Source: Candidatus Aldehydirespirator catecholifindens
GTDB lineage: Bacteria > Actinomycetota > Acidimicrobiia > Acidimicrobiales > Aldehydirespiratoraceae
NCBI GenBank assembly: GCA_028283245.1
Contig: JAPYNU010000067.1
Span: 1-51,172 of the forward strand
Length of the DNA: 51,172 nucleotides
Reading direction: 5' to 3'
In this document: positions 31,825 to 40,159 of the stretch, in pieces
How positions within the stretch are numbered: the stretch's first letter is position 1
Layout: each line of letters opens with the position of its first letter
Made by a program: the position numbers and the translations under genes
Notes under the pieces: model-generated
Database searches by the model: none
The model's input: only the letters and a program-made list of their open reading frames with translations
What the model was told of the DNA's origin: nothing

Positions 31825-33915
31825 TTAGAGGCCGCTGATCTCCAGTTTGACAGGTGCCTCTGCGGGAGTGAATCCGAGCACTCGCCCGAAGAAAGCCAGT
31901 TCGGACTGCAAAGCAACAACAATGTTGCCTGCTTTGCGAAAGCCGTGCTGTTCACCTTCAAAAAGTAGGTAGGCAACCGGCACGCCTTTGGCTTTGAGAG
32001 CCTCCACGATCATCTCCGACTGCGACGGCGGCACGATCTTGTCCTGATCTCCTTGCAACACGATCATCGGCGCATCAAAACCGTCGATGTGATGGATCGG
32101 TGACCGGGCACGATAAACCTCTTCGGCTTGCGGGTAAGGCCCAACGAGACGATCCAAATAGCGCGACTCGAACTTGTGAGTGTCAGCGGCCAAAGCCTCA
32201 AGATCAGCGATCCCGTAACGGCTAGCACCCGCCGCAAACCTGTCGTGGAAGGCCAGCGCCGCAAGAACAGTGAAACCTCCTGCGCTGCCGCCACGGATTA
32301 TTAGCCGCTGCGGATCAGCATCGCCTCGGTCAGCCAGAAACTGTGCCGCAGCAATGCAATCCTCAACGTCGCTGACACCCCAGGCGCCCTCTAGGCGGCG
32401 GCGATAGCTGCGTCCGTATCCGGTTGAGCCGCGATAGTCAACATCTACCACTGCGATGCCCCGCGAAGTCCAGTAGATGATCCCGAGCTGCAGCTGACGG
32501 CGAGCTGCTGCGGTGGGGCCGCCGTGAGCGGTCACCAGCAACGGGGGCAGTTCGCCGGGCGGTGCCACACAGGCCGCATTGGCAGGCTTGTAATACAGGG
32601 CGTGCGCTGTTTCATCGCCTTCAGCTCCGGTGGGGAAGCTGATCACTTCCGGCTCGATCAAAAGACTGGCATCAAAGTCAAGCGAACGCGCCGAGCGTAG
32701 TGCCTGGCGTTCAACAGCGCCGTCGGGTTGGATACGCACAGCCACTACCTCAACTTCGTGCCTGTAACCAGCACCCGCATAAGCCAGAACTGTTGCCGCA
32801 GCATCAGCCGACTCGGTCTCAGACGCTTCAGGACCACCAGCAGCAGGATCATGCAAGCGCGCGAAAGCCAGTGACGAGATCGAAGAGTCAGGCAGTTCCA
32901 ACGCCCGCCCGTTTATCAGTATCTGATCACCGGATGCTCTAGCTGCAACAGCCGCCACATCTGTGCCAGCAGCAGCCCAGCGCTGCATCCCGAAAACCCA
33001 CGGCGGGGTGGCCACATCAAAGTCGCCGATCACCACCGGCAGCAGCGACCCGCTGTCGATGCACGCTTCATAGAGTCCCCACCAGTTGTCGTGATCACTG
33101 CAAACCAGCAGCCTCGACCCCGCCTCCGAATCCGTTCCAGACAACATGACCCAGCCAGGCTCGCACAAGCTGCGGTCGCCTTCGTTGCCTAGCACTAGAA
33201 GCTCAGCACCTAGCTGCGCGTCTTCGAACTCGTGAACATGCAGCCGGGTGGCGTCCCAACCCATGTTGGGATGATCCCAAGAAATCCAGGCCAGCTTCGA
33301 CCCGTCAGGCGAAAGCCGTGGTGTCATCACGAAATCAGCGCCTGACCACAGCACACGCATCTGCTGCGAACCGTCGCAAGCCACCGCCACTAGACGATTC
33401 ACCGGCTCAGCACCGGCACCGGTACCGCTGCTCAGGTCATGGCGCTCCTCCACGCACACGCTCCAGGCACCGTCGGGGGTGATCCGACCGTCTGCGTAAC
33501 GCCACGCTCGAGGCTCAGTTGGCTCACCGGTCAGCAGCAGCGGCTGCTCACCCGGACGATCAATCCTGCGCAGCCGCTGATCAGCAAACTCGACGTAATA
33601 AAGACAGCCGTCAAAAGGCCACCATCCTGCGCCACCGTATTCGTGTACTAGGGTGCGAACATTGGCATCAGGCGGGGTGACCTCTTGGGCTTTGCCACCG
33701 CGCAAGTCGCAGCGCATCACTGCGGTTCTTCCGGCCTCATCAGGGCGGCTTTCAGCCCACCACAACAACCAAGGCCGCAACGGATCGGCTATTACCTCTG
33801 AGATTGATGCTGCGCCTTGCACCAAACACTCAGCAGTCACCGGTGAAGGCCACTCACCATAGGGCAGCACTTGCGGCTCGCTCATTGCAGCACCCGAACC
33901 AGACGTTGCACCCAT
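31825..33915 (-). CDS. S9-family prolyl oligopeptidase-type peptidase
   Basis: Serine peptidase of 696 residues with an N-terminal beta-propeller and C-terminal alpha/beta hydrolase. The catalytic triad is visible: Ser in RGGSAGGFTVLAALA, Asp in LQGDQDKIVPPSQSE, His in EGEQHGFRKA. AHGGPTAAARRQLQLG and DYRGSTGYGRSYRRRLEG are S9 hallmarks before the nucleophile. It is closest to dipeptidyl/acylaminoacyl peptidases; no signal peptide, so probably cytoplasmic. The ATG at 33915 overlaps the stop of the upstream aminotransferase gene (TGATG), so translation is coupled; a TTG at 33918 or ATG 33885 are alternatives. Confidence 0.92.
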   Translation of the reverse strand: MGATSGSGAAMSEPQVLPYGEWPSPVTAECLVQGAASISEVIADPLRPWLLWWAESRPDEAGRTAVMRCDLRGGKAQEVTPPDANVRTLVHEYGGAGWWPFDGCLYYVEFADQRLRRIDRPGEQPLLLTGEPTEPRAWRYADGRITPDGAWSVCVEERHDLSSGTGAGAEPVNRLVAVACDGSQQMRVLWSGADFVMTPRLSPDGSKLAWISWDHPNMGWDATRLHVHEFEDAQLGAELLVLGNEGDRSLCEPGWVMLSGTDSEAGSRLLVCSDHDNWWGLYEACIDSGSLLPVVIGDFDVATPPWVFGMQRWAAAGTDVAAVAARASGDQILINGRALELPDSSISSLAFARLHDPAAGGPEASETESADAAATVLAYAGAGYRHEVEVVAVRIQPDGAVERQALRSARSLDFDASLLIEPEVISFPTGAEGDETAHALYYKPANAACVAPPGELPPLLVTAHGGPTAAARRQLQLGIIYWTSRGIAVVDVDYRGSTGYGRSYRRRLEGAWGVSDVEDCIAAAQFLADRGDADPQRLIIRGGSAGGFTVLAALAFHDRFAAGASRYGIADLEALAADTHKFESRYLDRLVGPYPQAEEVYRARSPIHHIDGFDAPMIVLQGDQDKIVPPSQSEMIVEALKAKGVPVAYLLFEGEQHGFRKAGNIVVALQSELAFFGRVLGFTPAEAPVKLEISGL

Positions 33916-35120
33916 CAAACGCTGAGCAGTTCGACCATGCGGTTCACGCCTTCGTTCAAGTCGTCATCACCCAACGCGAACGAAAGCCTCAAACCGCCGC
34001 CGACACCGAAAGCCTCACCAGGCACCACCGCTACCTTGGCCCGCTCCAAAAGCAGATCAGCCAACTCAAGAGTGCTAGTCGGCCGAACCCCGCCGAAGTC
34101 ACAACCCAACAATCCCGAAGCGTCGGGATAGGCGTAGAACGCGCCTTGGGGTTCGGGGCACACCAGTCCGTCAATGCCGCTCAACAGTCGGTGCATCGTG
34201 AGGCGTCTGCGATCAAAGTGGCTGCGCATCTGCGCTACTGCGTCCAGCGATCCCGACACGGCGGCCAACGCGGCAGCCTGAGCGACATTGCACACGTTGG
34301 AAGTGCAGTGACTTTGCAGGTTGCGGGCGGCGGCTACAGCATTGGAGGGTCCGATCATCCAACCGACACGCCAACCTGTCATTGCGTAAGTTTTGGCTAC
34401 GCCGTTGAGCACGATGCAATGTTCACGAATTTGTGGCACCACCACAGGCATCGAATGATGCTGCGCGTCACCGTAGGTGAGATGTTCATAAATCTCATCG
34501 GTCAGCACCCAGATGCCGTTATCTGCCGCCCAGGTGCCGATCTCTTTGATCTCGGCTAGTGGATACACGGCACCGGTCGGGTTGGAAGGCGACACGAACA
34601 CCAGCGCTTTGGTGCGTGACGTTCGCGCGGCTTCCAGTTGCTCAACGCTGACACGGAAGCCATTTGTGGCTGTGGTCAGCAGCGGCACTGCCACACCGCC
34701 GCTGAGTGCTATCGGCTCTGGGTAGGTGGTCCAATACGGTGCTGGCAACAGCACCTCGTCGCCTGCGTCAACCACTGCGGCAACAGCGTTGTAGACGGCG
34801 TGCTTGCCGCCGTTGGTTATGAGCACATCGCCCGGGTTGACTTCAAGCCCTGAGTCGCGCAGAGTTTTGGCCGCTACTGCCTCACGCAGTTCGGGTAACC
34901 CTCCAACACCGCTGTATTTATGATTCTTGAGATCACGACACGCTGAGACGGCTGCCTCCACGATGTGATCTGGGGTCGCGAAATCAGGCTCACCAGCACC
35001 GAAACTGATGACCTTCTCCCCCGCCGCACGCAACGCCGCTGCCTTAGCGGTCACCGCCAAAGTCGCGGAGGGCGCTATAGCGCCAACACGCCGCGAGATA
35101 CCATCGCTAGTTGTTGTCAT
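33915..35120 (-). CDS. Class I/II pyridoxal-phosphate aminotransferase (aspartate type)
   Basis: PLP-dependent aminotransferase of 401 residues, subgroup I-gamma like bacterial AspB. Key features: [16 protein letters not shown] near the N-terminus, [51 protein letters not shown] and the PLP-binding Lys in [20 protein letters not shown]; the substrate Arg is in LRLSFAL. ATG 35120 follows TACGCT by 6 nt (leaderless pattern). Coupled to the S9 peptidase by TGATG, an unusual pairing whose meaning is unclear. Divergent from serC. Confidence 0.92.
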   Translation of the reverse strand: MTTTSDGISRRVGAIAPSATLAVTAKAAALRAAGEKVISFGAGEPDFATPDHIVEAAVSACRDLKNHKYSGVGGLPELREAVAAKTLRDSGLEVNPGDVLITNGGKHAVYNAVAAVVDAGDEVLLPAPYWTTYPEPIALSGGVAVPLLTTATNGFRVSVEQLEAARTSRTKALVFVSPSNPTGAVYPLAEIKEIGTWAADNGIWVLTDEIYEHLTYGDAQHHSMPVVVPQIREHCIVLNGVAKTYAMTGWRVGWMIGPSNAVAAARNLQSHCTSNVCNVAQAAALAAVSGSLDAVAQMRSHFDRRRLTMHRLLSGIDGLVCPEPQGAFYAYPDASGLLGCDFGGVRPTSTLELADLLLERAKVAVVPGEAFGVGGGLRLSFALGDDDLNEGVNRMVELLSV

Positions 35121-35126
35121 AGCGTG

Positions 35127-35132
35127 AGCGTA
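35127..35132 (-). promoter_or_regulatory. Leaderless-type -10 element of the aminotransferase gene
   Basis: TACGCT on the minus strand lies 6 nt before the ATG at 35120. Confidence 0.4.
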
Positions 35133-35264
35133 GTGGGCCCCAGCCCGCCCGCTCCGCACTCAGCCCTAGTGTCCAGCTTTCGGCGCTCAGTTCAACGCTT
35201 CATTTTTGCTGTTTGCCTGTGCTGTTGCTTGGAGTGAGATTGCGCGTCTGCCAGAATGTTGGTA

Positions 35265-36419
35265 ATGACTGATCAGAGTGCCAAGAACCTCAACACAATC
35301 ACTGTTCCTGCTGAGCTTCTGCCGAGCGACGGCCGTTTCGGCAGCGGGCCTTCCAAGTTCCGGCCAGAAGCGGCTCAAGCCCTAGCACAACGTGCCGTGG
35401 ATTATCTCGGCACTAGCCATCGCAAAAGTGGTGTACGCAAAGTGGTGGCGCAGCTGCGTGCCGGGATTGCTCAGCTTCTCAAAGCGCCCGACGATTACGA
35501 AGTGGTGCTCGGCAACGGTGGCGCTACCGCCTTCTGGGATGCCGCGAGTTTCGGTCTGATCGAACAGCGCAGCCATCATCTGTCGCTCGGTGAGTTCAGC
35601 TCGAAATTTGTGACGGTCACCGAAACCGCACCGCATCTTGAGGCACCGTCAGTTCAAGTCGGCGACTTCGGCACCGCTCCACCCCTGCAAGCAGTCGACG
35701 GAGTTGACGCCTACTGCTATCCCCACAACGAAACATCCACAGGGGTAATGCTGGCGGTTCGCCGTCCCAGCGGCGACGACACGGCTGACAAGGCTCTGGT
35801 GCTTGTGGATGCCACCTCCGCAGCAGGAGGGCTGCGCTTTGACCCGAACGACTGCGATGTTTACTATTTCGCGCCGCAAAAGGCTCTATCCAGCGACGGA
35901 GGCTTGTGGATCGCGCTGTTCTCACCTGCGGCTGTTGAGCGGGTCGAGCGCATCTCGGCTTCGGGCCGCTGGACTCCAGCGTTTTTGGATCTCAAGGCGG
36001 CGCTAGATAACTCCCGCAAAGACCAGACTTATAACACGCCTGCGCTAGCGACAGTGTTTTTGACTGTGCAACAGGTGGACTGGATCAACAACAACGGCGG
36101 CTTGGAATGGGCCGCGTCACGCTGCGACCGCTCCGCTGAGATCATCTACAGCTGGGCGCAAGCCAGCGAGTTGGCTTCACCTTTCGTTGTTGACGAAGCG
36201 GCCCGCAGCCGCGTGGTTGCCACCATCGACTTTGATGATCGGATCAGCGCAGACGACATCAGCGCGGTGCTGCGAGCCAACGGCATCGTCGACACTGACG
36301 GTTACCGCAAGCTGGGTCGCAACCAGCTGCGTATCGGCCTGTTTCCAGCAGTAGAACCCGCCGATGTTGAGGCTCTGACTAACTGCATAGACCACATAGC
36401 CGAACGCTTGATGATCTGA
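35265..36419 (+). CDS. serC: Phosphoserine aminotransferase (actinobacterial type)
   Basis: Converts 3-phosphohydroxypyruvate to phosphoserine in serine synthesis. The 384 residues start with the group-specific PAELLPSDGRFGSGPSKFRPE and contain LGTSHRKSGVRKVV, VVLGNGGATAFWDAASFGL, YPHNETSTGVM, the cofactor region VDATSAAGGLRFDPNDCDVYYFAPQKALSSDGGLW (Lys binds PLP) and the end LGRNQLRIGLFPAVEPADVEAL. This is the shorter actinobacterial branch. ATG 35265 is preferred over ATG 35256 by family N-termini; no clear ribosome-binding site for either. A strong hairpin follows at 36481. Confidence 0.93.
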   Translation: MTDQSAKNLNTITVPAELLPSDGRFGSGPSKFRPEAAQALAQRAVDYLGTSHRKSGVRKVVAQLRAGIAQLLKAPDDYEVVLGNGGATAFWDAASFGLIEQRSHHLSLGEFSSKFVTVTETAPHLEAPSVQVGDFGTAPPLQAVDGVDAYCYPHNETSTGVMLAVRRPSGDDTADKALVLVDATSAAGGLRFDPNDCDVYYFAPQKALSSDGGLWIALFSPAAVERVERISASGRWTPAFLDLKAALDNSRKDQTYNTPALATVFLTVQQVDWINNNGGLEWAASRCDRSAEIIYSWAQASELASPFVVDEAARSRVVATIDFDDRISADDISAVLRANGIVDTDGYRKLGRNQLRIGLFPAVEPADVEALTNCIDHIAERLMI

Positions 36420-36480
36420 GCTTCATCGGAGCTTCAGCCACTGCCCTCAGCCCATCAGAGCAGCCACCCACAGGCGCGAC

Positions 36481-36512
36481 ATTGACCGGCCTGTGTAATC
36501 AGGCCGGTCAAT
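36481..36512. terminator. Strong hairpin, probable bidirectional terminator
   Basis: A perfect 13-bp inverted repeat (ATTGACCGGCCTG and its complement) with a 6-nt loop lies between convergent serC and the double-glycine peptide gene. No T-run follows on either side, so termination is inferred from position and stem strength. Confidence 0.7.
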
Positions 36513-36592
36513 GCTCAGTCTGGATCAGAACCTAGTCAGGGTTGAGGCTCTGATTGCTTGTTGTGCAAAGTGTCGCTGAAGAGGACGGTTTA

Positions 36593-36778
36593 TTAGAGAC
36601 CGGCTCGCTGGGCAGCACCTGTGCCATCGGGATCACGGTTGTAATTCGAGCTGTTGTAGGCCCGTTCGTTGGTGGCTCTTGCTGACCGGTCACGGCCGCC
36701 TATACCGCCTCGCACTTCGTCGAGTTCGTCTTCAGTCAGCTCTCGCTGGCTGGCTTCTGTAACAGACTTTTCGCTCAT
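36593..36778 (-). CDS. Double-glycine leader peptide, putative secreted peptide precursor
   Basis: A 61-residue precursor. Residues 14-25, LTEDELDEVRGG, match the class II bacteriocin leader consensus LSxxELxxIxGG at every key position (L-12, E-8, L-7, V-4, GG). Cleavage after G25 by a C39 peptidase would release a 36-residue, very polar core beginning IGGRDRSARATNER and ending DGTGAAQRAGL. The core has no Cys, three Asn-rich YN steps and several Arg/Asp, so a lanthipeptide or disulfide fold is excluded; antimicrobial or signalling roles are both open. ATG 36778 has AGGGGAG just upstream. It lies 165 nt downstream of the exporter genes, with its own candidate promoter. Confidence 0.75.
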   Translation of the reverse strand: MSEKSVTEASQRELTEDELDEVRGGIGGRDRSARATNERAYNSSNYNRDPDGTGAAQRAGL

Positions 36779-36821
36779 GTTGCTCCCCTTTTTGTGGTTA
36801 CTTGATCGGGTTTATTACCCA

Positions 36822-36885
36822 CAGCGGTACGCCTGATCGAACCGCTGCATAAGACAGCATAGCAGTCAGACAAGCAGCGATGCAA
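36822..36885 (-). promoter_or_regulatory. Candidate promoter and structured 5' leader of the peptide gene
   Basis: Minus strand: TTGCAT (36880-36885) and TATGCT (36856-36861) are 18 nt apart, giving a sigma-70-like promoter with a predicted leader of about 70 nt. Within the leader, CAGCGGT (36841-36847) and ACCGCTG (36822-36828) can form a 7-bp hairpin. Confidence 0.5.
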
Positions 36886-36943
36886 ACACCACCCTTCGCT
36901 CACTAGCGTCTGGCAAGAATTGGCCGCTGAAATCAGCCGGGTC

Positions 36944-39900
36944 TCACAGGAGCTGGCGGCTCACTAACTCACGGAAGCGGCCCGGGGCTTGCAATAGCTC
37001 GTCGTAGTCGCCGACTTGCACCACTCGTCCCGCGTCGATCACATAGATCCGATCCGCTCGCCGGATAGTGGAGAGCCGATGGGCTATCACGATGCGGGTG
37101 ACTCCCAAACCCTCGATGCTGTTCATCACGTCGGCCTGGCTACGAGAATCAAGCCAGCTGGTCGCCTCGTCAAGTATCAAGATGCGAGGCTGGCGCGCCA
37201 ACGCCGAAGCGATGCGGATGCGTTGAATCTGACCTCCCGACAATACTCCGGCACGATCAGCGACCATCGTCATCATCTGCATCGGCATCTCGGCGATGTC
37301 ACGATCAACCGCTGCGAGACGCGCTGCTCTCCATGCGTCTTCAAGGGTTAGATCTTCGGACATGCCGATGATGTTCTCGGTCAGGCTTCCCGGCTGCAGC
37401 GAGCCGTCCTGAGGCACAAAACCGATCTGGCGACGCACCGCTCGTCTGTCAAGGTTTCGTAGATCGCGACCGTCAAAGAAAACCGCGCCGCGCTCGGGAG
37501 TGTCAAGTCCGAGCATCACCCGCAGCAGTGTGCTCTTGCCTGCGCCGGAACCACCAACCACAGCAACGAACTCGCCTGCACGGGCCGCGAGTGTCACCTC
37601 GTCAAGCACCAGAGGGCCGTCGTTGTGATAGCGGAAACTGACCTGATCCACTGCAATCTCACCTTCAAGCACGGTTGGCGAGGCCGAAACAGCGGCATCG
37701 CGTTCGGGTACCGCTTGCAGCACTGGGGTCATCTGCTCATAAGACGTGAATGCTTCGGCGAGCGCATCTGTGGCACGGCCTAGATCAGCGACAGCGCCAT
37801 ACAAAACGAACGAGGCTGCCAGCACCACAGCAAAATCGCCTACGCCAACGGCATCACCGCGGCTGATCGTCACCGCGCACAATACCGCAGCGAACACGAA
37901 CGGGTACGCCGAACTGAAAGCAGCGAGATGCTCATCTATGCGCGCACCGCGAATCTCGGCGACCTGTTTGTGGCGGTAGGCATCAGCCCATGATGCGAAC
38001 GCGGCTGTCTCAGCACCGCTGGCTCGAATCTTCGTGATGCCTCCGATGAACTGCAGCAACCGACCCCACAAGTCACGCACCGCGGTGTGCCAGCGACGCT
38101 GATGAGGGATCTGAGCCAAACCGAGACCAACGATCACAGCAAGTGCCACTGCTGACATCGCCACCGCCACGGCTGCTAGTGCAGCATCGTAGAAGAACAG
38201 CACTCCCAGAGTCGGCAACAAGAAGATCACTGATGCTGCCACGTTCACCACCACCCCTGAAAGCAGGTCGCGCACCTGCTGGAAAGCTGCCATACGCACC
38301 GCTAACTCTCCAGAGACCGTGTCTCTCAAAAACGGCAGCGGCAACGCCAGCAGGCGATCCCAGGCCGCTGCACTGAGACGTGCCCCGACCCGCGCTTCAA
38401 AGCGCAGCAGCGACATTGCGCCGAACACGCTCAGAACCATCGCAGTGAGACCCATCACAGTCAACGCCACCAAGATCTGAATCAAGGCTTCGCTGCGAGC
38501 GAACGGCAACGCCCAATCGGTGAGCATCCCCAGCGCAATAGCGGGACCCTGAGTGATCAGAGCCACGACTAGTCCTGCTATAGCGAAGCGTGCTAGGTCG
38601 CTGCCAGCACCGTGACGCGCCAGTCGCAGCAAGTCACGCGCTGTCACCGCCCGGTCGTCAGCCAGTTTCGGGTAGATCGTCCAAGCTTGTGGTGACAAGG
38701 TGTCAGCATTTCGCGACGTAACCCGCTGAGAGCTTCCGTCGGCGTTGACAGCACGGTAACCAATCAGCGTCGGTAACAGCGCTACCGGATCACCGTTGTC
38801 TTGCCGGTATGCCAGCATGGCACCACTGTCGCTTCGCCACCATTGATCCTCAGATGTGAGCTTCACCTGCCGCGCCCGCAAACCCGACGCTTCGATCACC
38901 TGCTTGAGAGTCGCCGGAGGCGCTGTGGCTGCTAGGCGCGGCTCACGGAACTCAATACCGCTGTGGCGACCGATCCGCTGTAGCGCTGCCATTAGCGCCG
39001 TGTCGTGAGCTGCGGAGTCTTCTCGTGCTCCTGTAAGGGATCTGAGCAGCATACGGGCTCGTTCTTCGGCGAGCTGGCGGTGGGTGGCGAGCGCCGTTTG
39101 GGCGTTGGCTTCATCAGCTAGCAGCAGTTGCCGGTTGAGAGCCTCAGCGCTGAAGACCATGGCGTGAAAGTCAGCCAGAGCTGCCAACAGTTCGGTGCTG
39201 TCAATCTGTGAAGCAGCCAGCACGCTGAGTTTTTGACGCTTCGTTGGGTGGCCGGTCTCGCTGTTATCAGTGCTACGGGCTGTGCTGTCGGGGCCTGCGG
39301 TTACGGTCACCCAGCTGTGTGCAGTGAGCGGCATCCAGCAGCGGCGGGCGTTGACGGCCTGTGGCAACACTTCAGTGCCCAGATACACAAGCGTTGCCGG
39401 GTCTGTGTCCGTTGGTGTCGATATCCAAACCACATCGGAACTGCGAGCACCAATAATGCTGCCGTCAGCAACCGCTAAAGAGCGCACCTCCCCCCCTGCG
39501 GTGCAAGCCTCAACCGACACAATGCCCGACTCAACAAAGTTCGCGTCATTAGCAACGTTCGTGTCATTAGCAGAGTTCGCGTCATTAGCAACGTTCGTGT
39601 CAGTAACAGAGTTCGTGTCATCAGTAGCGTCAGCGTCAGCAACAGCGTTCGTGGCAGCAGCGGCGAATGCGGCGGTATCTGAAACGGTAATGAGAGTGGT
39701 GATACGAGGGCGGTATTCGATGTCGGCTGCTACAGCGCATGTCATGTCACTAATCCAGGCGTGCGCCTGCCGCGATACTTCGTCTGCGATGATCGCGGTG
39801 ATCTCAGTTCGGGTGTTGCTGCGGGGAGTTGTCAGCACAGCTGCGTCAAGGCGGAAAAGTTGCGTGTCAGCTACGCCTTTAGCCACGACGGTCAGCGGGC

Positions 39901-40159
39901 CAGCTAGATCAGGTAGACCAAACACCAGGCAACCTGCTTCGGCTCGAAGCAAATGTTTGGCGGCTGCGACTGCTCGGCACCGATGATGCTCCATGCAAAA
40001 AACGTCAAGCGCCCCACGGGCCACGAACCACACGCTGTTTGCGTCGTGCAAACTCATCGGCGTATTGGCCGCGGCGTAAACGGTTTCGCCGTGATCAGCC
40101 ACGAACTCTGCTAGCGCAGCCGCAGCCTTGCCGGATCGGCGATTCTCAACGACGGTCAC
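36944..40159 (-). CDS. NHLM-type ABC transporter with long N-terminal domain (permease/ATPase, no peptidase)
   Basis: A 1071-residue half-transporter resembling the second ABC protein of NHLM microcin export systems. The first 500 residues are not a C39 peptidase: the start suggests a cyclic-nucleotide-binding-like fold (NSVWFVARGALDVFCME), then low-complexity Asp/Asn/Thr repeats and helical sequence. Six membrane segments follow (from FAIAGLVVALITQGPAIALG). The ATPase has Walker A VVGGSGAGKSTLLRV, signature LSGGQIQRIRIA, Walker B ILILDEATSWLD and IVIAHRLST. The GTG start overlaps the upstream C39 transporter stop (GTGA). Presumably it exports the double-glycine peptide together with its neighbours. 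Confidence 0.85.
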   Translation of the reverse strand: MTVVENRRSGKAAAALAEFVADHGETVYAAANTPMSLHDANSVWFVARGALDVFCMEHHRCRAVAAAKHLLRAEAGCLVFGLPDLAGPLTVVAKGVADTQLFRLDAAVLTTPRSNTRTEITAIIADEVSRQAHAWISDMTCAVAADIEYRPRITTLITVSDTAAFAAAATNAVADADATDDTNSVTDTNVANDANSANDTNVANDANFVESGIVSVEACTAGGEVRSLAVADGSIIGARSSDVVWISTPTDTDPATLVYLGTEVLPQAVNARRCWMPLTAHSWVTVTAGPDSTARSTDNSETGHPTKRQKLSVLAASQIDSTELLAALADFHAMVFSAEALNRQLLLADEANAQTALATHRQLAEERARMLLRSLTGAREDSAAHDTALMAALQRIGRHSGIEFREPRLAATAPPATLKQVIEASGLRARQVKLTSEDQWWRSDSGAMLAYRQDNGDPVALLPTLIGYRAVNADGSSQRVTSRNADTLSPQAWTIYPKLADDRAVTARDLLRLARHGAGSDLARFAIAGLVVALITQGPAIALGMLTDWALPFARSEALIQILVALTVMGLTAMVLSVFGAMSLLRFEARVGARLSAAAWDRLLALPLPFLRDTVSGELAVRMAAFQQVRDLLSGVVVNVAASVIFLLPTLGVLFFYDAALAAVAVAMSAVALAVIVGLGLAQIPHQRRWHTAVRDLWGRLLQFIGGITKIRASGAETAAFASWADAYRHKQVAEIRGARIDEHLAAFSSAYPFVFAAVLCAVTISRGDAVGVGDFAVVLAASFVLYGAVADLGRATDALAEAFTSYEQMTPVLQAVPERDAAVSASPTVLEGEIAVDQVSFRYHNDGPLVLDEVTLAARAGEFVAVVGGSGAGKSTLLRVMLGLDTPERGAVFFDGRDLRNLDRRAVRRQIGFVPQDGSLQPGSLTENIIGMSEDLTLEDAWRAARLAAVDRDIAEMPMQMMTMVADRAGVLSGGQIQRIRIASALARQPRILILDEATSWLDSRSQADVMNSIEGLGVTRIVIAHRLSTIRRADRIYVIDAGRVVQVGDYDELLQAPGRFRELVSRQLL
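39539..39628 (-). repeat. Five tandem 18-bp repeats inside the ABC transporter gene
   Basis: Five 18-bp units encode a hexapeptide repeat of ANDTNV/ANDANS type near residue 180 of the protein. The units are in frame, so length can change without disrupting the gene. Units differ at a few positions. Confidence 0.9.

Noticed and set aside
36593..36778. Lanthipeptide or thiopeptide precursor
   Set aside because: The predicted core has no Cys and few Ser/Thr, and no LanM/LanB, cyclodehydratase or radical SAM gene is in the cassette.
39539..39628. CRISPR-like array
   Set aside because: Repeats are contiguous 18-bp coding units without spacers and are in frame with the transporter; no cas genes nearby.
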